Source: Eilatimonas milleporae (GTDB lineage Bacteria; Pseudomonadota; Alphaproteobacteria; Sphingomonadales; Kordiimonadaceae). Taken from it: 64,000 nucleotides of DNA. Positions 7,790 to 15,844 of the stretch are shown here, piece after piece. Below the pieces are notes generated by a model that searched no databases, was not told the DNA's origin, and saw nothing but the letters and a program-made list of their open reading frames with translations. The translations under genes were made by a program, and so were the position numbers. The DNA is taken from assembly GCF_003688555.1 (NCBI RefSeq), contig NZ_REFR01000009.1:682001-746000 (forward strand), read 5' to 3'. Position 1 is the stretch's first letter, and every line of letters begins with the position of its first letter.

Positions 7790-7892
7790 GGGACGGTATA
7801 TGCTTTTAGGATAACCTCGTAACTTTCGTAACACGCTGTAAAATAAAAGATTCGCTCGAAATTCCTGTCCTGAAAAAACTATATACTGTCCC
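7790..7892. mobile_element. MITE-like inverted-repeat element, copy 2 (103 bp)
   Basis: This element has the same 103-bp length and orientation as copy 1. The left end is GGGACGGTATATGCTTTT and the right end is AAAAAACTATATACTGTCCC. Both copies continue outward with TATATTT after the right end. The two copies bracket the toxin-antitoxin/AraC/RhiA segment (2972-7789) as direct repeats. The rest of 7678-7972 contains no gene. Confidence 0.7.
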
Positions 7893-7972
7893 TATATTTC
7901 ACAGGGCAGCCTTCTCCATCCGGGACAGGATATCAAACGGACGTTTTAAAGGTCCCGCGTCAGAAATTGCAT

Positions 7973-8266
7973 CTATACGGACATATAAGGCCGCACATCG
8001 ATATCGTCTTCACGCTGGCGCATGGCGTAGGCGTCATAGCGTGCCTGCATTTTCAAAAGCGTGTCCATCTTGACGCCAAAGGCCTTCTCGATCCGCAAGG
8101 CCATCTCGGGCGAGAGAGACGCGTTCTCATTCAGCAGATTGGACAGCGCGGGCCGTCCGATGTTCAAAACCTCGGCGGCGGCGGTCACGGACAAATCATC
8201 CGGCAGGACCGAGCGTTTGATAAACCCACCCGGATGCAGGGGCTTCATACCTATTTTCATCGCCAT
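7973..8266 (-). CDS. higA: HigA-family antitoxin (XRE helix-turn-helix)
   Basis: The 97-aa product begins MAMKIGMKPLHPGGFIKRSVL, the typical HigA/VapI opening (P-x-H-P-G). It continues with an XRE-type HTH at about residues 29-60 (TAAAEVLNIGRPALSNLLNENASLSPEMALRI cut by the usual Asn-Arg-Pro turn). HigA neutralises the RelE-fold mRNA interferase HigB and represses the operon. The start follows CAGGAG. The toxin gene lies 18 bases upstream on the same strand, giving the unusual toxin-first order typical of higBA. Confidence 0.85.
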   Translation of the reverse strand: MAMKIGMKPLHPGGFIKRSVLPDDLSVTAAAEVLNIGRPALSNLLNENASLSPEMALRIEKAFGVKMDTLLKMQARYDAYAMRQREDDIDVRPYMSV

Positions 8267-8284
8267 CGCCCAGGCTCCTGTGCG

Positions 8285-8473
8285 TCAGTGGTAATCTTCA
8301 TAATCCACATCATACAACTCGTGTTCCGTCGCATCGTACTTGAAGGTGATGCGGCAGTTGGCGGTGACATGAAAGCTGTAGGTCCCGGCCCGGCCGCCGC
8401 TCAACTGATGCGGTTTGTATTTCCGGAGCGTCATCACCTCATCAATGTCGTCAATCTCGATGAGATACGCCAT
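8285..8473 (-). CDS. higB: HigB-like RelE/ParE-fold toxin, short and probably N-terminally truncated
   Basis: The 62-aa frame matches only the C-terminal two thirds of HigB: a Leu-Ser-Gly-x-Arg-Ala-Gly-x-Tyr core (LSGGRAGTYSFHVTANCRITF) and a terminal EDYH. HigB proteins are usually about 90 aa and begin with two helices that are missing here. Upstream in frame only 17 codons follow a TGA, and they do not resemble HigB. ATG 8473 has no visible ribosome site. The locus may therefore encode an inactive toxin with a surviving antitoxin. A short active variant cannot be excluded. Confidence 0.65.
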   Translation of the reverse strand: MAYLIEIDDIDEVMTLRKYKPHQLSGGRAGTYSFHVTANCRITFKYDATEHELYDVDYEDYH

Positions 8474-8572
8474 GATATCAGTGATCTTGCCGATATCCTG
8501 CTGCCATAAACATATAAACCGGCATCAGGCGCCTTGCCATGGGCGCACAGATGGACGCGTTCGTCAGCACTT

Positions 8573-10384
8573 CTAATGGGAGGGTGGCCCTGCCTCAACT
8601 TCATCAATCGCCTTGTTGATTTGCTTCAGGACCGCTTTCGTTAGTTTTGAGCGTCCGCCCAGGACCCAACCGATGTCTAGCCAGGCCTTCATGCCAAAGT
8701 TTTCAATCTCCTGGCGTTTCAGTTTGCCATAGATGGCCCGCATCCTTCTCTTGATCGGGTCTTCGAACGCATCTGCACCAGCTAGAACCTTTGACGGCCA
8801 TGGGCAAAGCTCTGCATCATCGGCAGCAGACCCGTAAAGCGGAATGATCGGAGAGTGGTTGGGTTTGTCTGGGTTCAAAAGCCGCTGCTCCTTATGATGA
8901 ATTGCGTTGTTATCCATGGGCAACCCGAAATGGGCCCTTAAAAACCGCTGGCAGTTTCTCCGGCCCAGCATGAAATCATGATGGCGATACGCCTCGGAAA
9001 AGAACCCCAGAAACGCTCCTAAACCCGATGTGGCAATGGCTTTGTTCGAGACGGTATCGCCTCTTTTGGGGGCGATCATCCAGCGGCTGTAAACTGTCGG
9101 ATCCTGCATGAGCCCGATTTCGTCAGGCCGGAATTTCGCATGACCTCGTAACGAGTGATAGGTGGCCAGTGCAATTTTTGCTTGGTTTTCCCAGGCTTCG
9201 CCAATCTCCCCTTTCGGTTCATCGGTTGACTGGCCAGCCGTCGGCTCATTTAACGGGTCAATCAGCACAATGGCCCGATTGGCTTCCAAGCCGGATCGCG
9301 GGTTGCGACCGTTCGTCCCGGCAAGCGCTTGCCGGGCATATTCGAACGGTTCATTGTTCAGTGTACCGCCATCGACGGCCAAAAACCGATATGGATCATC
9401 CATACCATCGCGCGGGCTTGGCTTGCCGTAAACATAGCTGCCCATGCTTTTGTCCAGCCAGGTCACGAAACGATAGCAATAGTCGATCGGTTGTTTGCTC
9501 AGGTCACGCGCTTCCAGCGCAAACGGGAAAGCACCGGTTGCCAGTGCGCTCGCTCGAAACCGCTCACGCTCGTCCCCTGAACGAAGTATTTGGTCGGTGT
9601 CCACCTCTAACGTTCTGAAATTCGGCGCTGGATCGGCATACTCAGGAACATCTGAGCCGGGCGTCGGAACACTGAATTCCATGAAATCCTGATGCAAGCG
9701 CATTGCATGATCAATACCGGCATCGCCGGGAAACGTGAGGGAATATGGCATACCGCGCAGATTCGTGACCGTCATGGCCAGCTTCAGATGCGGCTCGAGC
9801 CAGGACCGAAGCGCTGCACTTGCCATGGGAAGTCCGTGAGTTCCGGCGGGTGATAGCGACCTAGGATATTCCACCAGAAAACCGGAAAAATCGTCAAGTA
9901 GCCGGCAATTCAAAAGAGACTTCAGAGGCTTGTCGGCCTGAATATCCGACATTTCAAGCAAGGGGCCGATATCGAGTGTTTTGACCCAGGTGCGGTAGAA
10001 AGGGTTGCTTTGAACACTAGGATTTCTATCGGAAATCCGTGTCTGCGTACCAACCTGTTTGACGGGCGGAAACCGATGACGACAGGACGCCGCGAAGATG
10101 GCTCCGCAAACACCGCCGCCCGAGGCGCCGGTGATGATGCGCAATTTCACATGATGGCGGGGGACCATCGTGTCATCGTTCGCCTGCGCTCTTTCCTTCT
10201 CCTGATGCCAGCAATCCAGGGCCTCTATAAGAAAATCAAGGACACCGGCTGTATAAGCACCGGCGGAAACTGTGCCGCCGAGGACGAGACCGAATTCGAA
10301 TGTTTTTTCCGGCACAGCATGGGGACCACTGCGATCATACGGATACCATTCACGTATATCGTCGATTTCGTGAGGTAGGGTCAT
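8573..10384 (-). CDS. Patatin-like phospholipase domain protein
   Basis: The product is about 603 aa. An oxyanion glycine motif (LGGTVSAGAYTAG) lies near residues 35-47. The nucleophile elbow GASGGG (86-91, Ser88) and the Asp of AVDGGTLNNEPF (Asp338) complete a Ser-Asp dyad. Patatins hydrolyse acyl esters of phospholipids. The protein is cytosolic by sequence, with no signal peptide. The core runs to about 350, and a further 250 residues have no recognised motif, so it is longer than the simple bacterial patatins. ATG 10384 was chosen because GAGGGAG precedes it; an ATG at 10417 is also in frame. GC is below the chromosomal average and the gene is within the island. Confidence 0.85.
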   Translation of the reverse strand: MTLPHEIDDIREWYPYDRSGPHAVPEKTFEFGLVLGGTVSAGAYTAGVLDFLIEALDCWHQEKERAQANDDTMVPRHHVKLRIITGASGGGVCGAIFAASCRHRFPPVKQVGTQTRISDRNPSVQSNPFYRTWVKTLDIGPLLEMSDIQADKPLKSLLNCRLLDDFSGFLVEYPRSLSPAGTHGLPMASAALRSWLEPHLKLAMTVTNLRGMPYSLTFPGDAGIDHAMRLHQDFMEFSVPTPGSDVPEYADPAPNFRTLEVDTDQILRSGDERERFRASALATGAFPFALEARDLSKQPIDYCYRFVTWLDKSMGSYVYGKPSPRDGMDDPYRFLAVDGGTLNNEPFEYARQALAGTNGRNPRSGLEANRAIVLIDPLNEPTAGQSTDEPKGEIGEAWENQAKIALATYHSLRGHAKFRPDEIGLMQDPTVYSRWMIAPKRGDTVSNKAIATSGLGAFLGFFSEAYRHHDFMLGRRNCQRFLRAHFGLPMDNNAIHHKEQRLLNPDKPNHSPIIPLYGSAADDAELCPWPSKVLAGADAFEDPIKRRMRAIYGKLKRQEIENFGMKAWLDIGWVLGGRSKLTKAVLKQINKAIDEVEAGPPSH

Positions 10385-10537
10385 GGCTCCCTCGTTTTCA
10401 AAAGTAACATTATTCATTAATATACAATTTTAGCGTTAATTTCTCCATTAAATACTGCCAAAAATCGCTATGCCCCTTTTTCGGATTGACAGGAAAACTG
10501 TAAAAAGCTGTCTAATCTCGCTGTATTCGACAGCAAG

Positions 10538-10726
10538 ATGCGGTTTTGGTGTGATAACGCGGGACTGATGGACCGGCCCAGTGACGGCTTGCACAAAGCC
10601 ATCGTTAGGCGCCTGGCGGAAGCGGACGCAACGGAAGAGGAAATCGCCGCTATCCTTGGTGACAGCGTACGAACCGCAGCGATCTACACGGGCGCGGGGC
10701 TGTCAAAACTGGACGGGTCGGAGTGA
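10538..10726 (+). pseudogene. Tyrosine recombinase (integrase) C-terminal relic
   Basis: The 62-aa frame reads SDGLHKAIVRRLAEADATEE followed by EIAAILGDSVRTAAIYTGA. This matches the end of phage-type integrases, where HGLRKA, a Gly-His pair and a catalytic YT are expected. Here His-x-x-Arg has become Asp-x-x-His and Gly-His has become Gly-Asp, while the Tyr remains. The N-terminal and central catalytic parts are absent. It sits 77 bases from the 3' end of a tRNA gene, the normal place for an integrase, so it marks the integration end of the island. Confidence 0.65.
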
Positions 10727-10728
10727 TT

Positions 10729-10763
10729 TTTTACACCAATCTTGTAATCCGGTTGGTGTAAAA
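10729..10763 (+). repeat. 11-bp perfect inverted repeat, possible terminator or att-associated
   Basis: TTTTACACCAA (10729-10739) and TTGGTGTAAAA (10753-10763) pair perfectly around a 13-nt loop. It lies just after the integrase relic and before the tRNA. The left arm starts with a T-run and the right arm ends with an A-run, so it could terminate transcription. A recombination-site role is an alternative. Confidence 0.5.
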
Positions 10764-10803
10764 TCAAAATTAAATATTATAAATCAATAACTTAAAATCT
10801 GCG

Positions 10804-10880
10804 TGGTGGGCCCGGAGGGACTCGAACCCCCGACCAAGCCGTTATGAGCGGCCCGCTCTAACCAACTGAGCTACAGGCCC
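10804..10880 (-). tRNA. tRNA with CAT anticodon, most likely tRNA-Ile2 (lysidine type)
   Basis: The minus strand folds into a full 77-nt cloverleaf with encoded CCA. The acceptor GGGCCTG pairs with CGGGCCC, the D arm is GCTC/GAGC, the anticodon CAT is at 10844-10846, and the T arm has GGTTCGAGTCC. The body does not show the start features of initiator tRNA-Met. The GCTCATAAC loop and the short variable loop resemble Ile2 tRNAs, whose CAT wobble base is modified to lysidine by TilS. An elongator tRNA-Met is the alternative. The 3' end points into the island. Confidence 0.9.
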
Positions 10881-10989
10881 ATCCACGGCCCCGTGCCTAG
10901 CAAACACCGGCGGCTCCGCGCAACGGAAAATGCACGGCGGCGTTCACCTGCCCCGAAACAGGCCAGGCACGGGACAGGGGACACGCGCG

Positions 10990-11208
10990 TTACAGCGCGT
11001 CGATTTCCTCTTTCAGGCGGCTGGTTTTGTCGGTGACGATCCGTTCCAGAACGCGGATGCGGTCTTCCAGCGCGGCGATGCGCTTGTCCGTGGCCGCGTC
11101 CAGGGTTGCGGACTCGGCCAGTTTTTCCTTGGTTTTCAGCCATTTCTGGATGACGCTGGCGCCGACGGCGATAAACACCACCAGCACCACCATTTCAAAC
11201 GGTCCCAT
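10990..11208 (-). CDS. Small PspB-like membrane protein
   Basis: The 72-aa protein has one N-terminal TM helix (about residues 5-20, EMVVLVVFIAVGASVI) followed by a charged coiled coil ending in RIRVLERIVTDKTSRLKEEI. That ending closely follows the C-terminal pattern of PspB-type envelope stress proteins, in which an ERI-LTD motif contacts PspA/PspC. No pspA or pspC lies nearby, so the assignment rests on size, topology and this motif. It may instead be an unrelated small coiled-coil membrane protein. Confidence 0.6.
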   Translation of the reverse strand: MGPFEMVVLVVFIAVGASVIQKWLKTKEKLAESATLDAATDKRIAALEDRIRVLERIVTDKTSRLKEEIDAL

Positions 11209-11624
11209 GATGATCGGTCTCCCCCTCGCATATCGTTGTTATGTAAGACTGTCGTTCTTGTGAAACACTCGAAACTGTCTGGCAATATGGGGCGCGCCGG
11301 GGCCGGTTTCAACAGCCGCCGCCCTCGCCTTTTCATCTCCTGTATGCCCTGATACCCCGTGTGTCCCATGCCTCCACAGGGTCCTGAAGGGCGGGAGGGT
11401 TTTCATTTTGCGCCCCCCGCGCGGCCCATGGGGTCAATTTTAACCATCTGTTCGCAAAAATCCGTTAGTCTGCTAGGCAGGGTGCGGCAGAACGGCCCCC
11501 GCAAATCGTTGGCATGCCCTGTCGGGAACATCATCAGGGCGCGCCGCTGGGATAGACTATCGGAACAGGCCGTCTGCCATGAAACAAGTGAACTCTCACA
11601 AATTTACCAAGTCAGGGTGCGACC
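11209..11624. other. 416-bp non-coding stretch before the flagellin gene
   Basis: No open frame here looks like a gene. The stretch must hold the flagellin promoter and leader. I looked for sigma-28 and sigma-54 elements and found no good match. Confidence 0.5.
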
Positions 11625-12458
11625 ATGGTTGATTCAGTGAACACCAATGCAGGGGCCCTGACGGGCCTGCAATTCCTCGGCCAGACCAACCGGTCCAACG
11701 CCGCCACACGCAATCAGATTTCCAGCGGCCTGCGCATTTCGGGCGCGCGCGACGGCGCCGCCACCTTCGCCATTGCCCAGCAGCAGCGGGCCGAGGGTGC
11801 CGGGCTGCGGGCCGTCGGCGATTCGGTGGCGCGGGGCCAGTCCACGGCGGATGTGGCGCTGGCCGCCGGCGGCGAGGTCTCCAGCCTGTTGCTGCAACTG
11901 CGCGAAACCGCGGTCGCCGCATCGGACGAAGGGCTGGACGACGCCAGCCGCCAGGCCTTGAACGAACAGTTCACCGTCCTGCGCGATCAGATCACCACCA
12001 CGGTGAACGGCGCCGAATTCAACGGCACCAACCCGCTGGCCCCCGGCGGCGGCGACATCGCCGCCATCACCAACGCCGACGGCACCGAGACCCTGTCGGT
12101 TTCCAATCAGGACTTTTCGCTTGGCGGCGGCACCGTCAGCCTTGGCGCGGGGCAGGAAATCGCCACCGCCGCCGACGCGCAGAGCGCCGTGGCCGCCATC
12201 GACGCGTCGCTGTCGGCGGTCAATGCGTCACTGTCCAGCATCGGCGCCGGCGCCGAACGGCTGGAACAGGTGGAAACCTTCAACCGCACGCTGGCCGACA
12301 CGAACGAGGTCGGCATCGGCAATCTGGTGGACGCCAATCTGGCCGAGGCCGACGCCGAACTGGAAGCCGGCCAGGTCCGCGAACAGCTCGGCGTGCTGGC
12401 CCTGAACATCGCCAACCGCCAGCCGCAATCGATTTTAAGCCTGTTCAACAACGGCTGA
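11625..12458 (+). CDS. Flagellin
   Basis: The 277-aa product has the conserved flagellin N-terminal D0/D1 coil (NTNAGALTGLQFL through QISSGLRISGARDGAATFAIAQQ). It ends with the matching C-terminal D1/D0 coil (AEADAELEAGQVREQLGVLALNIANRQPQSILSLF). The middle is only about 100 residues, so the outer D2/D3 domains are absent, as in other short alphaproteobacterial flagellins. Flagellin polymerises into the filament after export by the flagellar type III system. No other flagellar gene is in the window, so it is a detached filament gene. A strong terminator follows. Confidence 0.92.
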   Translation: MVDSVNTNAGALTGLQFLGQTNRSNAATRNQISSGLRISGARDGAATFAIAQQQRAEGAGLRAVGDSVARGQSTADVALAAGGEVSSLLLQLRETAVAASDEGLDDASRQALNEQFTVLRDQITTTVNGAEFNGTNPLAPGGGDIAAITNADGTETLSVSNQDFSLGGGTVSLGAGQEIATAADAQSAVAAIDASLSAVNASLSSIGAGAERLEQVETFNRTLADTNEVGIGNLVDANLAEADAELEAGQVREQLGVLALNIANRQPQSILSLFNNG

Positions 12459-12485
12459 CCGGGCACACGAACACCGCGTTTACAG

Positions 12486-12520
12486 GGCCGTGCGGGCAGG
12501 GATGCCGGCACGGCCTTTTT
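12486..12520 (+). terminator. Rho-independent terminator of the flagellin gene
   Basis: GGCCGTGC (12486-12493) pairs with GCACGGCC (12508-12515) and is followed by TTTTT. It starts 28 bases after the flagellin stop. Confidence 0.85.
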
Positions 12521-12608
12521 CATGCGTCTTGCCCGTCCCCACCATCGCCCGCCACACACATCACACGCCTTACACATCACACTGGCCGCATAGGGCCTTG
12601 GGGACCTG

Positions 12609-13550
12609 TCAGTCGTCCGCCTCCGGCGGGCGGTTGCCGGCCTGGGTGATGAACAGGCGCCACTGGCGGAAGTCGATCGCCATTTTGTCCTGAAACAGGA
12701 AATCGGCGCCGAGGATCATCGCCGGCACCTTGTGCGCGTAAAAGGAACTGAACACAGGCAGGTCCGAGACCAGAACCCGGGGCAAATTCAGCGCCACGTC
12801 GCTGAACAGCGGCCGGTCCAGCAGCAACTCCCGCGCGCCGACCTGACCGTTCGCCGATTCGACAAACACGGTCTTGCCGTAGCGGGCGCTGTTCTCGGCC
12901 GTCAGGGCGTCCGCCGCCGGCACATTGACAACGCTGCGTTCCGCCCCCGTATCGACAATGGCGGGAATTTCCACCGTGCCCACCCGCAAATCCAGGGCCA
13001 GCGAGCCATAGCCCACCGGCCGCCCGTGCAGGACAGTCCAGTCCAGGTCCGGCAGGGCGCCGCCATGGGGCAACAAGCGCACACCGCCCGCCTCGCCCAG
13101 AAAGGCCAGCACGCCGCCGCGCAGAAATTCCAGCCCGATCAGGCCCTGCGGCTCCGCGCGCGGCACGCGGTACCGGCTTTGCGGCAGGGCGACGGTGCGG
13201 CGCAGCAGCACGGAGCGTCCCAGCGCCTCGACCCGGCCCAGCCGGTACAACGGCAGGCGGCGCGGCCCCGTCGCCGTCATCACCCGGCGCGAGCGGAAAT
13301 CGTCCAGCGGCAGGCGCAGATGCCGCGCCAGGTCCTCGAACAGAACCGTCTTGCTCGCCGCGCTGTCGACGACAAAGGGAAAGGGGCCGCGCCCGTCCAC
13401 CATGGCCAGCACCATGACACGGCCGGCATAATCCCGCTGGAACAGAAACGTATCCGTGTCCGCCGCGTCGGCCGCGTGCGCACGCGGCAGGACAACGACC
13501 GGCAGCCAGGCCAGCACAAGCAGAACAAGACGCACCATGACGGACAGCAT
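12609..13550 (-). CDS. Secreted retropepsin-like aspartic protease
   Basis: The product is about 313 aa and begins with a signal peptide (MLSVMVRLVLLVLAWL, cleavage near AHA). It carries two copies of the pepsin-fold half motif. The first is FPFVVDSAASKTVLF, where Asp-Ser replaces the usual Asp-Thr-Gly. The second is IPAIVDTGAERSVVN, with the canonical Asp-Thr-Gly, and the hydrophobic MILGADFLF lies near the C-terminus. This is the two-domain retroviral-like aspartyl protease family found in the periplasm of proteobacteria. Only the second site keeps a standard active-site triplet. The frame is open to 13625, but ATG 13550 begins at the signal peptide. Confidence 0.8.
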   Translation of the reverse strand: MLSVMVRLVLLVLAWLPVVVLPRAHAADAADTDTFLFQRDYAGRVMVLAMVDGRGPFPFVVDSAASKTVLFEDLARHLRLPLDDFRSRRVMTATGPRRLPLYRLGRVEALGRSVLLRRTVALPQSRYRVPRAEPQGLIGLEFLRGGVLAFLGEAGGVRLLPHGGALPDLDWTVLHGRPVGYGSLALDLRVGTVEIPAIVDTGAERSVVNVPAADALTAENSARYGKTVFVESANGQVGARELLLDRPLFSDVALNLPRVLVSDLPVFSSFYAHKVPAMILGADFLFQDKMAIDFRQWRLFITQAGNRPPEADD

Positions 13551-13637
13551 AAGGCCCCCGGCGCCGCGCGGCGTCAAGGGCCTTGCCATATCCGCGACAG
13601 GCACGCCCGGTCCCTGTCCGGGCATGACCCGTGCCGG

Positions 13638-15776
13638 TCAGTTGTCGAGGAAACTTCTCAGCTGGCGTGAACGCGACGGGTGCTTCAGTTTTCTCAGCGC
13701 CTTGGCCTCGATCTGGCGGATACGTTCCCGCGTCACGGAAAACTGCTGACCCACCTCTTCCAGCGTGTGGTCGGTGTTCATGCCGATGCCGAAGCGCATG
13801 CGCAGCACCCGCTCCTCCCTCGGGGTCAGCGAGGCGAGGACCCGCGTCGTCGTCTCGCGCAGGTTGGACTGGATCGCCGCGTCCACCGGCAGGACGGCAT
13901 TCTTGTCCTCGATGAAATCGCCGAGATGGCTGTCTTCCTCGTCGCCGATGGGGGTCTCCAGGCTGATCGGTTCCTTGGCGATCTTCATCACCTTGCGCAC
14001 TTTTTCCAGCGGCATGGACAGACGCTCGGCCAGCTCTTCCGGCGTCGCCTCGCGGCCGATTTCATGCAGCATCTGCCGGCCGGTGCGCACCAGCTTGTTG
14101 ATGGTCTCGATCATATGGACGGGGATACGGATGGTCCGCGCCTGATCGGCGATGGACCGGGTGATCGCCTGCCGGATCCACCAGGTGGCATAGGTGGAAA
14201 ATTTGTACCCCCGGCGGTATTCGAATTTGTCCACCGCCTTCATCAGGCCGATATTGCCTTCCTGAATCAGGTCCAGGAACTGCAAACCCCGGTTGGTGTA
14301 TTTCTTGGCGATGGAAATCACCAGCCGCAAATTGGCCTCGACCATTTCCTTCTTGGCGATGCGGGCTTCCTTTTCGCCCTTCTGCACCGTGCGCACGATA
14401 CGGCGGAACTCAGCCGCGTGCAGACCGGTGCGGGACAGGATTTCCGACACCTGTTCGCGCAGATTGATCACCGCGCCGCCTTCCTCGGCGGCAAAGGCGG
14501 CCCAGCCGCGCCCTTTCAGGCCCGCGACCCGCTCCAGCCAGCCGTCTTCCAGCTCATTGCCTTCATATTCGGTCAGGAACGCCTGCCGGCTGACCTTGTG
14601 GCGCTCGGCCAGACGCAGCAGCCGGCCGGACAGGCTCATCAGCCGCTTGTTCAGGCCGTACAGCTCGTCGACCAGTTCCTCGATGCGGAAATTGTTGAAC
14701 TTGACCGAGCTGACCAGCTCGATCAGTTCGCTGCGCAGCTTCTTGAACCGCCGCTCCTGCGCCGCGCTCAACTCCTCGCCCTGCACCGCGGCGGCCAGGC
14801 GGGCATCCTGCAACTTGGCGTATTTCTTGTGGGTGGCGGTGATCAGCTGAAACTTCTCGATCGTGTCCGGCTTCAGATGCGCCTCCATGGCGCTGAGGGA
14901 CATGGCGACCTCGTCCTCCTCGTCCGCCGCGCCGTTGGCATCGGATGACCCTTCGCCGCCCTCGCCGTTTTCACCGGCTTCGCCATTGGCGGCACCGTCG
15001 GCGGCGCCCTCTTTCTGCTGTCCGTCGGCGCCCTGTGCGGCGGTGGCCCCACCGTTCACGGCCTCGCCGTCCACGGCTTTGCCGTTCGCGCCCCCGCTGT
15101 TACCGTCCGCGCCGTTACCGTCCGCACCGGCTTCATCCGTCACCGGCGCGGCGGCCTCGGCCATCACATCGCCGGCATTCTCATTTTCCAGATCGCTGGA
15201 ATCCGGTTCCTTGCCCAGGGTCGCTTCCAGGTCGATGATGTCGCGCAGCAGCATCTGCTCGTTTTCAAGCCGCTCGGCCCAGTCGATGATCGCCTGAAAG
15301 GTCAGCGGGCTCATGCACAGCCCTTCGATCATGGTGGCACGCCCGGCCTCGATCCGTTTGGCGATGGCGATCTCGCCCTCGCGCGACAACAGCTCGACCG
15401 AGCCCATTTCGCGCAGATACATGCGCACGGGATCGTCCGTGCGGTCGCCGGCCTCGCGCTTTTTCTCGGTGGTCTTGAACTCTTCCTGCTCGGCGGCTTC
15501 TTCTTCCTGCGCGCCGCCTTCGCCCTCGTCCGGCTCGTCACCCTCGATGACATTGATGCCCATCTCGGACAGCATGGTCATGATGTCCTCGATCTTTTCC
15601 GAAGACATTTCCTCGGTCGGCAGGGCCGCGTTCAGCTCATCGTAGGAGATGTAGCCCCGCTCCTTCGCCTTGGCGATCATCTTCTTGACAGCGGCTTCCG
15701 TGGTATCGACCAGGGGGCTGTTGCCCTCTTCGCGTCCGACGTCCTTTTCTTCTTCTTGATTCGCCGTGGTGGCCAT
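13638..15776 (-). CDS. rpoD: Primary sigma factor RpoD (sigma-70)
   Basis: The 712-aa protein has all sigma-70 regions. Region 1.1 is about residues 20-80, region 1.2 is [11 protein letters not shown] (115-125), and a long non-conserved region follows. Region 2 covers [16 protein letters not shown] to [14 protein letters not shown], with the promoter-melting aromatics. Region 3 follows, and region 4 contains the -35-binding helix [17 protein letters not shown] near the end. Between regions 1.2 and 2, residues about 200-289 are an Asn/Gly/Ala/Asp/Glu-rich low-complexity tract. It follows dnaG by 68 bases in the yqeY-dnaG-rpoD cluster, a variant of the macromolecular synthesis operon. Confidence 0.97.
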   Translation of the reverse strand: MATTANQEEEKDVGREEGNSPLVDTTEAAVKKMIAKAKERGYISYDELNAALPTEEMSSEKIEDIMTMLSEMGINVIEGDEPDEGEGGAQEEEAAEQEEFKTTEKKREAGDRTDDPVRMYLREMGSVELLSREGEIAIAKRIEAGRATMIEGLCMSPLTFQAIIDWAERLENEQMLLRDIIDLEATLGKEPDSSDLENENAGDVMAEAAAPVTDEAGADGNGADGNSGGANGKAVDGEAVNGGATAAQGADGQQKEGAADGAANGEAGENGEGGEGSSDANGAADEEDEVAMSLSAMEAHLKPDTIEKFQLITATHKKYAKLQDARLAAAVQGEELSAAQERRFKKLRSELIELVSSVKFNNFRIEELVDELYGLNKRLMSLSGRLLRLAERHKVSRQAFLTEYEGNELEDGWLERVAGLKGRGWAAFAAEEGGAVINLREQVSEILSRTGLHAAEFRRIVRTVQKGEKEARIAKKEMVEANLRLVISIAKKYTNRGLQFLDLIQEGNIGLMKAVDKFEYRRGYKFSTYATWWIRQAITRSIADQARTIRIPVHMIETINKLVRTGRQMLHEIGREATPEELAERLSMPLEKVRKVMKIAKEPISLETPIGDEEDSHLGDFIEDKNAVLPVDAAIQSNLRETTTRVLASLTPREERVLRMRFGIGMNTDHTLEEVGQQFSVTRERIRQIEAKALRKLKHPSRSRQLRSFLDN

Positions 15777-15844
15777 CCATTCGTCTCCGGATTTCGTGTA
15801 AACGACTCGCGTCTGCGACGCGACTCGCGTCTATAGCATAAATC

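Noticed and set aside
11500-11560. A possible sigma-54 promoter (TTGGCATG) before flagellin
   Set aside because: The -12 GC element is missing at the required spacing.
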